DNA of 64,000 nt from Paenibacillus sp. FSL K6-1330 (GTDB lineage Bacteria; Bacillota; Bacilli; Paenibacillales; Paenibacillaceae). A program made the position numbers and the translations under genes. The stretch covers positions 1,655,501 through 1,719,500 of the forward strand of contig NZ_CP150269.1 in the NCBI RefSeq assembly GCF_037976825.1, given 5' to 3'. Below the pieces are notes generated by a model. That model had not been told where the DNA came from. It saw only the letters and a list, made by a program, of their open reading frames with translations, and made no database searches. Positions 52,171 to 61,079 of this stretch are shown here, in pieces (position 1 is the stretch's first letter; each line of letters starts with the position of its first letter).

Positions 52171-53184
52171 TTGACAACAGAGATCTTTTTCTCAACGAAC
52201 TCCATCGGTCATGTAACGGATGAGCAGCTTCAAGCTATGCTGAACAGACACCATCTAGGGAACCTCATTTCAGCTGAGAAAACGTCTGAGGGAGTAGGAA
52301 ATCAGACGTTGTTCATTAACTCGAGCCAAGGAAGCTATGTATTAAAGGGAAATCCTCTTTATGCAGGGCAGTTGGTTGAAGAGAAATTTTATACGGACTA
52401 TTTGCAAGAGTATACATCACTGCCTTTATCGGCCCCATATCTGTTGGATGAATCCATCGATATATTCGGCTGGAGCTACGCGATCATGCCTCGTCTTCAA
52501 GGCGTACATATGAATGATCCACAACTTAGAGCAAGGCTTGATGCAGCCGATCGAATAGATATTGCCTCTTCAGCAGCTAACATTTTAAATGAAATGCACG
52601 GCTGGAAAGTGGATCAGTATGGCGAGCTCGACCCGAAAACGCAAAGGATTCGCCCGTTTGAGGGATCTTATAAAGAGTGGCTCTACCAGCGAATTCGGTT
52701 TTGGTTGGAGGATGCCAAACAATATTCCCAGATCACTCCAACCGATACGGAATGGGTAGAAGGGGTACTGCGTGACTCGGCGGATGAGTTCGATAAGCAT
52801 GGCTCACCTACTTTTGTTATGGGGGATTTTAAGGCGGAAAATATGCTGGTAGCGTATGATACGGATTGTCAGGAGTGGCGAATCAGCGGCATTTTTGATT
52901 TTACAACCGGATATTTTGGGGATGGAACAGCGGATTTGCCTAAGATGGTGATTATGTACTGGGATTTCGAGGAACAGGAAGTAGCGCGGCATTTTATACA
53001 GATGTACTTACAGGGCTCTGCAAATAAGGAAGGCTTTGTTGATCGATTTAGGGTGCATATGCTCCATCAGCGTATATTGGATTGGGGATGTGCCAAAGCG
53101 ATGGGTGCAGTCACTTGGGATCCGCAGCTAACCTTTTCCGAATGGGCAAAAAATTATGTTTATGCCATGGACTACTTGAGATAG
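52171..53184 (+). CDS. APH-family phosphotransferase (kinase-like fold) with altered HGD motif
   Basis: This 337-residue protein has a protein-kinase-like fold: ATP-binding lysine region 'GSYVLKGNPLYAGQLVEEKF' (about residues 53-72), catalytic loop 'FVMGDFKAENML' (about 217-228) and metal-binding 'ISGIFDFTTGYFGDGTADLP' (about 239-258). The usual H-G-D of aminoglycoside kinases reads M-G-D, but the catalytic D and N remain, so activity is likely retained on an unknown small molecule. Start is TTG 52171 behind AAGGAGGTG. It lies near Erm and GNAT genes, but resistance is not implied. Confidence 0.75.
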   Translation: MTTEIFFSTNSIGHVTDEQLQAMLNRHHLGNLISAEKTSEGVGNQTLFINSSQGSYVLKGNPLYAGQLVEEKFYTDYLQEYTSLPLSAPYLLDESIDIFGWSYAIMPRLQGVHMNDPQLRARLDAADRIDIASSAANILNEMHGWKVDQYGELDPKTQRIRPFEGSYKEWLYQRIRFWLEDAKQYSQITPTDTEWVEGVLRDSADEFDKHGSPTFVMGDFKAENMLVAYDTDCQEWRISGIFDFTTGYFGDGTADLPKMVIMYWDFEEQEVARHFIQMYLQGSANKEGFVDRFRVHMLHQRILDWGCAKAMGAVTWDPQLTFSEWAKNYVYAMDYLR

Positions 53185-53244
53185 TGGGATTGCATCATGT
53201 ACTGAGTAAAATAACTTGAACGATTTTGTCAGGTCTCGGATAAA

Positions 53245-53285
53245 GGACAGAGTAGTCTTTACAGACTTAAGCTCTGTTCTTTTTT
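53245..53285 (+). terminator. Terminator of the APH-family gene
   Basis: GGACAGAG pairs with CTCTGTTC (one G-U), with an inner AGTCT/AGACT stem, then six T residues. Confidence 0.75.
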
Positions 53286-53416
53286 AGATATCAGAAAGTA
53301 TAAACTTCGAAGCATGGCCTACCTGATATCGCAAGAAAAACAACATCTAAACGCGGTCTGTCTTCTTTGAGAGTACGTCGATAGACGTTTGTCTTATATG
53401 CTTGTGGAATTCCGGA

Positions 53417-53447
53417 TTGACCTTCACATGATGTGATGGTTTACAAT
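53417..53447 (+). promoter_or_regulatory. MerR-type promoter with 19-bp spacer upstream of SDR gene
   Basis: TTGACC (53417-53422) and TACAAT (53442-53447) are 19 bp apart. The spacer region carries the near-perfect palindrome ACCTTCACAT-G-ATGTGATGGT (53420-53440, 9 of 10 positions). No MerR gene is adjacent, so the regulator is encoded elsewhere or is the MerR 1.8 kb upstream. Confidence 0.65.
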
Positions 53448-53477
53448 GCGGTTAACCGAATGAGAAGGAGCTGCTGC

Positions 53478-54197
53478 GTGTGCATATTAGTGAATTGTCA
53501 CGTAAAAGGCAACCGCGGAATTGGAAAAGAGATTGCAAGACAGCTTGCTGCCAATGGACTTCATGTGGTCATTACATCCCGGGACGAAGAGAAGGGGAGG
53601 CTGGCTGTTCAAGAATTGCTTGCAGATGGGCTCCTTGTGAAGCTGTACGTGGCGGATGTCCATGAAATCAACGATGTGGCACGGATGATGGAGCGAATAC
53701 AGTCAGATTACGGCCGCCTGGACGTGCTGGTGAACAATGCCGGGGTGATTTTAGACCGGGGGGTTTCTGTGCTGGATGTAGAGGAGTCGGTGATGCGCGC
53801 AACGCTGGAAACGAATTTTTTTGGTGTTTTGCGTATGACGCAGGCAGCGATTCCTATGATGAAGCTGCATCATTACGGGCGCATCGTAAACATCTCTTCC
53901 GGTCTTGGAGCCTTCGAAGTGATGCAGGGAGGATACGGTTTAAAAGGGTCATCCTCTGCTTACCGCATCTCCAAAACGATGCTGAATGCATTAACCTGCC
54001 TCTTTTCGCAGGAAGTAGCCGATACCGGCATAAAGGTAAACGCGGTTTGCCCGGGTCGGGTTCAGACCGATATGGGCGGTGCAGATGCTCCGTTAACCGT
54101 TGCCGAAGGGGCAAATACAGCTGTATGGCTGGCGACGTTGGAGGATGATGGAGCGAGCGGGGAGTATTTTCGTGAACGAGAGCGAATCGCTTGGTAA
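53478..54197 (+). CDS. Short-chain dehydrogenase/reductase with atypical N-terminus
   Basis: This 239-residue SDR retains 'VLVNNAGVILDRG' (about residue 75), the catalytic 'IVNISSGLG' serine and 'AYRISKTMLNALT' tyrosine/lysine (about 160), and 'VNAVCPGRVQTDMGG'. The cofactor motif should read T-G-x-x-x-G-x-G, but here it is V-K-G-N-R-G-I-G, so the first glycine is missing. GTG 53478 follows GAAGGAG; an earlier in-frame ATG at 53433 lies inside the promoter. Either the enzyme binds NAD(P) atypically or its N-terminus was rewritten by a small insertion. The substrate is unknown. Confidence 0.75.
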   Translation: MCILVNCHVKGNRGIGKEIARQLAANGLHVVITSRDEEKGRLAVQELLADGLLVKLYVADVHEINDVARMMERIQSDYGRLDVLVNNAGVILDRGVSVLDVEESVMRATLETNFFGVLRMTQAAIPMMKLHHYGRIVNISSGLGAFEVMQGGYGLKGSSSAYRISKTMLNALTCLFSQEVADTGIKVNAVCPGRVQTDMGGADAPLTVAEGANTAVWLATLEDDGASGEYFRERERIAW

Positions 54198-54347
54198 TGT
54201 GGTGGGATTTTCACTATGCAGGGGATGACGTCTCTTGTTTGATTTACCGATATGACGCTGCTAATGATTAGCAGTATAAAAATACTCTGAAAAAGCCCCA
54301 TTTCGAAGATGCTGATGTATAATAATCGGTATCAGGAGGTGCAGGGT

Positions 54348-56276
54348 ATGAGTGATATCAACATTTTTGGCCATCAGGCTTTGTTTGAACATGTCTACAA
54401 AAGTGCTCCAATTGGCATTGCCCTGGTTACGATAGAAGGAAATTGGATCAGCGTAAATCCTGCGGCTTGCAAAATGTTTGGCTTCACGGAAGAAGAATTG
54501 ATGTCACAGCCGGCAACCGATTATATTTATTCTGATTGCATTAATAATAAAGATAAATTGTATCAGTCTTTGGACGAGTCGTCCTCAACTATTGCGGTGG
54601 AAAAACAATTCGTACATAGAGACGGCCATGGCATCTGGGCATCGATGCATGTTTCTCTGGTTCGTGACGAAAAGGATCAAACCCCTTTATTTTTCATTTC
54701 GCAAATTGTTGATATTACCCAGAGCAAGATAGCCGAGCGAAAGCTCCAAGAGAGTATTGAACGCTACACTTCGCTGAAGAAGTATAACCATGATGCGATC
54801 ATCTCCTTCAATCTGGAGGGGAGGATCATTAACGGGAACCAGATGGCAGAGCAACTGACTGGTTATAAGATTCCGGAATTAATTGGAACCAAGATCTCGA
54901 ATTTGATTGGTGAACGTAACCTTACCCGCGTACTTTCTGCTTCAGCTGATTATGTTGCTGTCGAGAAGGGCATTAACGTCATCCATCACAAAGACGGACA
55001 TACGGTTGAAGTGCTCGCTACACTGGCACCCATTGTCATTCATAACAAGAATGTGGGTTTTTACATCATTGCCAAGGACATGACGGAGCAGAAGAGGCTC
55101 ATCATCGAGAAGGAAGCAGCCGAGAAGACAAATAAAGCCAAGAGCGAGTTTCTGGCGATGATGAGCCATGAGATCCGTACGCCGATGAATGGTGTTATCG
55201 GGATGACGGACCTGATACTTGAGACGGAGCTTGATGAGGAGCAGCGGGAGTACGTACAGATCATTAAGAAAAGCGGGACAACCCTTCTGAACATCATCAA
55301 TGATATTTTAGACTTTTCAAAAATCGAATCGGGCAGAACAGAGCTGGTGGAGGAAACATTTAACCTAAGAACGGCTTTGTCCGAGACATTGAACCTGATT
55401 CTTCCGAAGGCGCTGGAGAAAAATATTGAGGTGACCACTTCTGTAGCTTCTGACGTGCCGAATCAAGTGTATGGGGATGTGACGAAGCTGAGGCAGGTCT
55501 TAATGAATCTGCTTAGTAATGCCATTAAATTTACACCTAATGGCGCCGTCTCCATCTCTGTGCAGTGTGTCGAGAACCAAGGGAACTCGGCCCTTATCCA
55601 ATTCTCCGTTATGGATACAGGCATAGGTGTATCGAGTGAGAAGGTTGCGCAGCTATTTGAACCCTTTTATCAAGTGGACCATTATATGACCCGCAAGGTG
55701 GAAGGGACGGGACTGGGGCTTGCGATCTGTAAAAAACTCGTTCAGTTGATGGGCGGAGATATCTGGTATGAGAAGAATCAGAACCAGCCGGGGTCTGTCT
55801 TTACGTTTACGGTTGATTTTTCGTTTGAGTCGAATGCTGGCAATAAACAGGAGAATGAGGCCGTTCACGAGAATCACTCCTTAGGAAACGATCTGAAAAT
55901 TTTAATTGCCGAGGATAATGAGGTGAATCAGTTAGTCCTCAAGAAAATGATTGAGAAGCTGGGATACAATTCGACCACCGTCCAGAATGGACTCGAGGCG
56001 GTTGAAGCCCTCGAGCGTTACTCGTATGACATCGTGTTCATGGACATTCAGATGCCCTTCATGGATGGAACGGAAGCGGTCCGCGCCATAAAAGAATCGG
56101 CAACATCCGAAAAAGAGCCTTATATCGTGGCCGTCACGGCCCATGCGATCAAAGGCGATCGCGAGAAATATTTAGGGATGGGCATGGACGAGTATGTAAG
56201 CAAGCCTGTCAGCATGAATGTTATTTCGGCCATTATTGATAAGTTTCTGGCTGAGCGAAATATGTCTCAAGCCTAA
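54348..56276 (+). CDS. Hybrid sensor histidine kinase (PAS-PAS-HisKA-HATPase-REC)
   Basis: The product is 642 residues with no membrane segments, so it is cytoplasmic. Two PAS domains (about 10-125 and 135-250), HisKA with phospho-accepting histidine in 'MMSHEIRTPMNGVIGMTDLI' (about 275), HATPase (about 380-500; 'DTGIGV', 'GTGLGLAI'), and a C-terminal receiver with aspartate in 'DIVFMDIQMPFMDG' (about 565) are visible. AGGAGGTG precedes ATG 54348; the frame opens at 54309. No separate response regulator is adjacent, so it likely works through a phosphorelay. Confidence 0.88.
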   Translation: MSDINIFGHQALFEHVYKSAPIGIALVTIEGNWISVNPAACKMFGFTEEELMSQPATDYIYSDCINNKDKLYQSLDESSSTIAVEKQFVHRDGHGIWASMHVSLVRDEKDQTPLFFISQIVDITQSKIAERKLQESIERYTSLKKYNHDAIISFNLEGRIINGNQMAEQLTGYKIPELIGTKISNLIGERNLTRVLSASADYVAVEKGINVIHHKDGHTVEVLATLAPIVIHNKNVGFYIIAKDMTEQKRLIIEKEAAEKTNKAKSEFLAMMSHEIRTPMNGVIGMTDLILETELDEEQREYVQIIKKSGTTLLNIINDILDFSKIESGRTELVEETFNLRTALSETLNLILPKALEKNIEVTTSVASDVPNQVYGDVTKLRQVLMNLLSNAIKFTPNGAVSISVQCVENQGNSALIQFSVMDTGIGVSSEKVAQLFEPFYQVDHYMTRKVEGTGLGLAICKKLVQLMGGDIWYEKNQNQPGSVFTFTVDFSFESNAGNKQENEAVHENHSLGNDLKILIAEDNEVNQLVLKKMIEKLGYNSTTVQNGLEAVEALERYSYDIVFMDIQMPFMDGTEAVRAIKESATSEKEPYIVAVTAHAIKGDREKYLGMGMDEYVSKPVSMNVISAIIDKFLAERNMSQA

Positions 56277-56284
56277 ACAGATGA

Positions 56285-56314
56285 AAGCTCAAGTGATGTC
56301 GCTTGAGCTTTTGT
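56285..56314 (+). terminator. Terminator of the hybrid kinase gene
   Basis: AAGCTCAAG pairs perfectly with CTTGAGCTT around 8 nt, followed by TTGTT. Confidence 0.7.
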
Positions 56315-56448
56315 TCATTCCACTGCTGAATAATTAGGAATCAAATAGTATTATGCAGCTGCCCATCTGCCGTCGCAGGACGTAGGGGTGGTGAGTGCAA
56401 TACGGCCTGCGGGAAGGTTCCCGACAGGCCGTTAATGATATATGTGTC

Positions 56449-56625
56449 CTAAGAGGCGTTACCGGTTACGCTGCTTCCGCTCTTTGTAAGATTGTAGGTG
56501 ATGACCTCACCGCTCCAAAAATGGAACTTGAGAATCACATCTCCGTCTCCGACCTCATTAAAAAAGGTAGGCTTTAAACTATCATATTTTCCCATTTGGA
56601 AGTACCCGGATAATTCGTCATAAAA
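56449..56625 (-). pseudogene. Remnant of an extracellular beta-domain protein
   Basis: A minus-strand frame of 58 codons, bounded upstream by TGA and with no start codon or ribosome binding site, encodes a hydrophilic beta-rich stretch such as 'EVGDGDVILKFHFWSGEVIT' ending in TAG 56449. The pattern resembles the C-terminal end of a carbohydrate-binding or X2-type beta-sandwich module of a secreted enzyme. It looks like the tail of a deleted gene. The overlapping + strand 60-codon frame (56395-56577) is a shadow. Confidence 0.45.
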
Positions 56626-56689
56626 TCATGTAGAAATTAGTTATGAGATGCAGGTGGTTACAGAAGAGGGCTTGATGGGTGGAAGGGGA

Positions 56690-56734
56690 TAAAAAAAGCT
56701 GTTCCTCCTGTCATATTTGACAGGAGGAACAGCT
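56690..56734 (-). terminator. Strong terminator of the repeat-protein gene
   Basis: AGCTGTTCCTCCTGTCA pairs perfectly over 17 bp with its complement around AATA, and the minus strand then reads TTTTTTT (56691-56697). It lies 31 bp after the stop of the repeat protein. Confidence 0.9.
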
Positions 56735-56765
56735 CTTATGTTATAGAATGTTATTCTACCTTCGA

Positions 56766-59700
56766 CTAAGGCTTTTTAATTAAAACAAGCGTTTTGGATG
56801 CTTCGGATAAAGGTGTTACGGATTGAGCACTCGAAGCGATTTTCTTATCTTTGGACAGTACGGACAAGACATAAACGGCGTATTCCGTATTGTCTTGTAT
56901 GTCTTTTCCGAAGGCATCTTTAGCAGGGATATCAATCAGAGTCGAGATATCTTTGCCATCGGGTTTTATTGTTGCGTTCTTATCCTCTTTCGCAGCGGCT
57001 GCCGTTGCAGCTTTAAGATCGAAGTTCTTGATGTTGTCTTTCTCTACAAACAACAGGCGGTATGCCGTAATGTTGCGCTCATCGATCGCCTTCTTGAAAT
57101 CGACTTGAAGCTTCCCGCTTGCATCCAGCTTGGCTGTAACGCCCGTTGTCCGGGTCGGGTTCGGGATTTCGAACTCCGAAGAAGAATTGGAGATGCTGTT
57201 GTTGGTAGAAACAGTGCCATCAGCTACAGCAAGGATGTAAACCCTATATTTAGTACCAGTTACGATAGCTGCACCGTTGACGTCCGCTAAACCTGCGGAC
57301 AATTTGTGCTCGATTCTGTTAGGAGATGGCGATACCTTCGTATACAATTGTTCCTTGGTGACTTTGTTGGCGTCGTCCAGTCCGAAACTTTGGTTGCTCG
57401 GTACGACCATGATTCGATATTCTTTAACACTTCCTGAGGAAGGATTAAATTTGACAACAATGTCGCTGCTGTTGCCGTTGGTGCTTTCAATCCCGGCATA
57501 CACGTCCGAAGGAACCGTTACAGCGCTACCCGTAAGCTTAATCGGTGCAGATGGTGCCGACAGGGCATTGCTTATTGAACCATTGTTGCTTACGGACAAT
57601 ACGAATACTTGATAATCCACCATATTGCGAATTGTCTCATTGTTAACATCTCTTGTTCCAGATCTCAGAACGTCCTCAAAATTGGAGCCGATCGGTACTC
57701 TGTCGAAGTAAGATACATTGTTAGCTTGAGCTACATTAAAGTTACCAGCGTTAGCTTGTTTCACGACCATGATCCGGTATTCCTTAATGTTGGTTTCATT
57801 TGCAGCCTTGGTAAACGATACTTTCAAGTCGCTTGCGTTATTATTATCGCTCACATCAGCTGCCGTAACGTTCGTAGCCTTACCAACTTCAGTCACGCCT
57901 TGTATTGTTACGTCACGAGAGACGGATGAAAGTGCTTTGCCGTAATTCGAGTAGCCTACCGACAAGACATACACCCGGTAGCTTGAACCTCTTTGAATGA
58001 GATCCCCATCAGAATCCTTGGTCGTGTTGGTCAAATCTCGAGTGATAGTTCTGCCGGTTTTGTTAACCGTGGTATAATTCCCGTTGTCATAAGCTTGGGA
58101 CACAGTCAGGCTCTTGGAGGACTTCACAACGAGAATCCGATAATAGTCGATGAAGTTTTCACCATTTGCTGGATTGAAGGAGACTCTTAGGTCGCTTCCG
58201 TTACCATTATTGCCGACAATGGACAAGGTTGGCGTGGAAACAGGGTTTACATTGCCCTGATTGTTGTTTCCAAGCGTAATCGATGAGTAATTGGATAATG
58301 CATTGTTATTGCCCGAATATCCTACGGACAGGACATATACACGATAGCTGACACCATTTCGAATCAGCTCTCCATCGATATCACGGCTGTTGGAATTCAG
58401 GGTTTGAGTAATGTAGTTGCTGCTGTTGTTCTTATTGATTTGAGTGTAATAATTGCTGTTGTTTAAGTTATTGGCTCTATTCAGATCAAAATAACTATCA
58501 GATGATTTTACAACGAATACCTGGTAATAGCTGATGTTAGAACGATCAGACGGCTGGGTGAATGACACCTGCAGATCGCGTCCGTCATTGTAGTTGTTCA
58601 CGTCAGTGACGGACAGATTGGTAACTGCGCCCAGATTGGTGCTGGAACTCAAGATGATGGAGCTCGATGGAGCGGACAGCACGTTGTTATTGGAGTTATT
58701 GTAGTCCACGGCCATGACGAATACGCGATAGTACACACCGTTGCGAATCGTTGCTCCGTCTACGTCTCTAGCACCCGACGCCAGCGTCAAGTTGTTGATG
58801 TTATTCCCGGTTTTGTTGACTTGGGTGTAGTTGTAGCTGGACACAGCATTGGCTTTGCTCAAGTTGAAGCTGCTGTAATTGCTGTCCTTTACGACAAACA
58901 CGCGATAAGAGTGAATGTTGGATTCGTTGGATACCTTGTTAAAGCTTACCCGAAGGTCGCGGCCATCACCATAATCGCTGATATCCGTCACTTGCGTAAT
59001 GGATGGAACCGTTGCGGTTCCCATGTTGAGCGTGATGGAAGACGAACCTGAAGACAGGTTGCTTGCAAGCACACTCTCGTTGCTGCTGACAGATAGGACA
59101 AACACAGTGTAAGCGACACCGCTGCGGATGAGCTCGTTTGAAGTATCGCGAGCAGAAGAACTCAGCGTCGTGGACAGCGTTGTATTCGTCGTACTGGTTT
59201 TGCTCACCGTCGTATAATTCTGGCTTGGGACGGATTTGGCTGCCGCCAGATTAAAGTTGGCAATATCCTTCGTTTTTACCGCAAATACGCGATAGTTGGT
59301 TACATTGTTCTCGTTCTGGGCACGTGTGAAGCTGACCTGCAGATCACGGCCATCGCCGTAGTCGCTCACATCGCTTGCCTTCACGTTGGTTGCTCCGTTC
59401 ACCGAATTGGTGTTGGTCAGCGTCAACGACGGAGAAGCCGAGGAAAGGGCATATGTGCCGCCTGTGTTGCTAACTGCCAATACGTAAGCTTTATAAGACT
59501 GGTTATCGCGGATAAGATCATTATCCACATCCCTTGAACCCGACGTGAGGGTCAGAGTCTGATCCGAGCCGGACGGGTATACCGTTGTGTAAGCTGCGGA
59601 GGACACGCGCTGTGCCTCTGATTGGTTTAACGTCTTGGACTGCTTCACAATCATCACGCGGTAATGCGAAATTAATGATTCGGTCGACGATTTGGAGAAG

Positions 59701-60230
59701 CTGACCTGCAGATCGCGGCCGTCGCCGGCGTTGCCGATGTCCCGAAGGGTCACATAATTCACCGGTACGATACCAGTATTATTTCCACCGCCGCCTGAAT
59801 TGTTCGTTGTTTTGACGGTGACCGTTTTCGTTTTGGAATTCCAGCCGATTTTTTGGCCGAGGGCTTCACTTACGAAGCGCACTGGAACCATGGTATTTCC
59901 TTTTAAGTTTTTCGCCGGAACATCCAGCGCTACCGTCTTGTTATTGATGGTGGCCGTCTTGGAGTTAATTTTTAGAATGACGGTTGTGCCATTCTTGGTG
60001 GCTGTGACGGTTTTCGTTTTTTGATTCCACTTGACCGATGCATCCAAGGCTTCGAAGATGGATCTCATCGGAAGCATGACGCGTCCTTGGATCATGATAG
60101 GTGCTTGAGGCGTATACAGCTTGACTCCGTCAATCAAGACGCTGATGTTCACTGCCGCCTGTGCCTGCGATTGGAATGTCATGGGGATTAACAGTATAGC
60201 TGCTAGCAAGGCAGTCCATATTCTTTTCAC
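56766..60230 (-). CDS. Secreted stalk-domain protein with eight tandem FN3-like repeats
   Basis: The product is 1,154 residues. Signal peptide 'VKRIWTALLAAILLIPMTFQ' (cut after residue about 25), then a copper-amine-oxidase N-terminal-like stalk domain (about 28-140; 'GRVMLPMRSIFEALDASVKW'). Eight repeats follow, with 'DGRDLQVSF'-type motifs near residues 177, 297, 427, 553, 680, 800, 927 and 1040, each followed by 'Y-R-V-x-V-V-K' and 'RDV-G-x-I-R-x-G-V-Y' stretches. There is no wall anchor. GTG 60230 has AGGAGG 8 nt upstream. The repeats look like fibronectin-like beta modules; a surface or matrix role is an inference. Confidence 0.85.
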   Translation of the reverse strand: MKRIWTALLAAILLIPMTFQSQAQAAVNISVLIDGVKLYTPQAPIMIQGRVMLPMRSIFEALDASVKWNQKTKTVTATKNGTTVILKINSKTATINNKTVALDVPAKNLKGNTMVPVRFVSEALGQKIGWNSKTKTVTVKTTNNSGGGGNNTGIVPVNYVTLRDIGNAGDGRDLQVSFSKSSTESLISHYRVMIVKQSKTLNQSEAQRVSSAAYTTVYPSGSDQTLTLTSGSRDVDNDLIRDNQSYKAYVLAVSNTGGTYALSSASPSLTLTNTNSVNGATNVKASDVSDYGDGRDLQVSFTRAQNENNVTNYRVFAVKTKDIANFNLAAAKSVPSQNYTTVSKTSTTNTTLSTTLSSSARDTSNELIRSGVAYTVFVLSVSSNESVLASNLSSGSSSITLNMGTATVPSITQVTDISDYGDGRDLRVSFNKVSNESNIHSYRVFVVKDSNYSSFNLSKANAVSSYNYTQVNKTGNNINNLTLASGARDVDGATIRNGVYYRVFVMAVDYNNSNNNVLSAPSSSIILSSSTNLGAVTNLSVTDVNNYNDGRDLQVSFTQPSDRSNISYYQVFVVKSSDSYFDLNRANNLNNSNYYTQINKNNSSNYITQTLNSNSRDIDGELIRNGVSYRVYVLSVGYSGNNNALSNYSSITLGNNNQGNVNPVSTPTLSIVGNNGNGSDLRVSFNPANGENFIDYYRILVVKSSKSLTVSQAYDNGNYTTVNKTGRTITRDLTNTTKDSDGDLIQRGSSYRVYVLSVGYSNYGKALSSVSRDVTIQGVTEVGKATNVTAADVSDNNNASDLKVSFTKAANETNIKEYRIMVVKQANAGNFNVAQANNVSYFDRVPIGSNFEDVLRSGTRDVNNETIRNMVDYQVFVLSVSNNGSISNALSAPSAPIKLTGSAVTVPSDVYAGIESTNGNSSDIVVKFNPSSGSVKEYRIMVVPSNQSFGLDDANKVTKEQLYTKVSPSPNRIEHKLSAGLADVNGAAIVTGTKYRVYILAVADGTVSTNNSISNSSSEFEIPNPTRTTGVTAKLDASGKLQVDFKKAIDERNITAYRLLFVEKDNIKNFDLKAATAAAAKEDKNATIKPDGKDISTLIDIPAKDAFGKDIQDNTEYAVYVLSVLSKDKKIASSAQSVTPLSEASKTLVLIKKP

Positions 60231-60660
60231 ACACTCAACCTCCTGAAATTTAGCTTTGTTATTATTTTCCTCTACAATATGACGCATTGGCCTTGAATAA
60301 AGTTTCAACTATAACATCGGCAATGCAAAAATATTTTTTAGTATCTGATCATAAAGAAGGGAAGAAACAGCAGAAGTTTGCTGTTTCTTCCCTTTATTGA
60401 AAGCAGTGTCCTGCAGGAATGGATAAGATGCCGGGATCGTTCGTTTTGATATTTCGGATGCAGGATGGGCATATGGGGTTGATGGGAATTGGAATCAAAG
60501 TCCGAAGGGGGGCACCCAGCCACCGGGGATGGATAAAAATCATCGAGTACTTCCAGTCGGCGGGATTCTCGGGATGGCAGGCGTGAGGGAGCAGCGGCGG
60601 ATAGGTTCAATATAAGGAAGGTGTTATGTTTGTTCAAAGATCGTGTTGTTTTTATATAAC
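60231..60660. other. Intergenic region with a hairpin, no confident gene
   Basis: A 16-bp perfect hairpin, AAGGGAAGAAACAGCA with its complement (60357-60394), lies just upstream of the repeat-protein gene and could end a leftward or rightward transcript. A 99-codon minus-strand frame (60338-60637) runs through this hairpin, lacks a ribosome binding site and has odd composition, so I reject it. The rest holds the promoter of the ArsR-type gene. Confidence 0.45.
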
Positions 60661-60692
60661 TTTACAGAAATATAACTGTGTAGTAATATAAT
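60661..60692. promoter_or_regulatory. Candidate ArsR promoter/operator
   Basis: Inverted repeat ACAG-N8-CTGT (60664-60679) lies next to TATAAT (60687-60692), which abuts the gene start. ATATAA recurs at about 60654, 60670 and 60686, roughly 16 bp apart. The close spacing suggests autoregulation by the ArsR-like protein. Confidence 0.4.
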
Positions 60693-61014
60693 GAACATGT
60701 TGAACGATAACCTTTTTGAAGTATTGGCAGAACCGAACCGCAGGATGATATTGGACCACCTGCGCGTAAAAGAGTACACGGTGGGCGAGATGGTAGATCT
60801 CGTGCAGCTCAGTCAACCCGGCGTATCAAAGCATTTGCGCATCTTGAGGGAGGCTGGTCTAGTCTCTCTGCGGAAAGAGGCTCAAAGGCATGTGTACAGC
60901 CTGAATGCCAAGCCTCTGGAGGAAATCCATGACTGGCTGGAGCCTTATCGTCAATTCTGGACGAACAAGCTGGATGATCTGGAGAGACTGCTGGATGAGG
61001 ATGAAGCTCCTTGA
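60691..61014 (+). CDS. ArsR-family transcriptional regulator
   Basis: This 107-residue winged-HTH protein has 'FEVLAEPNRRMILDHLRVKE' and recognition helix 'LSQPGVSKHLRILREAGLVS' (about residues 37-57). No metal-binding cysteine pair is present, so it belongs to the non-metal ArsR group that pairs with SRPBCC proteins. A TATAAT box overlaps the first ATG and no ribosome binding site precedes either ATG 60691 or ATG 60697, so the message may be leaderless. An SRPBCC gene follows 65 bp later. Confidence 0.85.
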   Translation: MNMLNDNLFEVLAEPNRRMILDHLRVKEYTVGEMVDLVQLSQPGVSKHLRILREAGLVSLRKEAQRHVYSLNAKPLEEIHDWLEPYRQFWTNKLDDLERLLDEDEAP

Positions 61015-61079
61015 ACATCGGAATGTAATTTGATTGAAAGAACCCATGTTGAATAATACATTCTTGAGGAGGATGAAAA

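Noticed and set aside
56395..56577. 60-codon + strand frame
   Set aside because: It is antisense to the better-looking remnant at 56449-56625 and lacks a ribosome binding site.
60338..60637. 99-codon minus-strand frame
   Set aside because: It includes the 60357-60394 hairpin, has no ribosome binding site and an odd Pro/Ser/His-rich composition.
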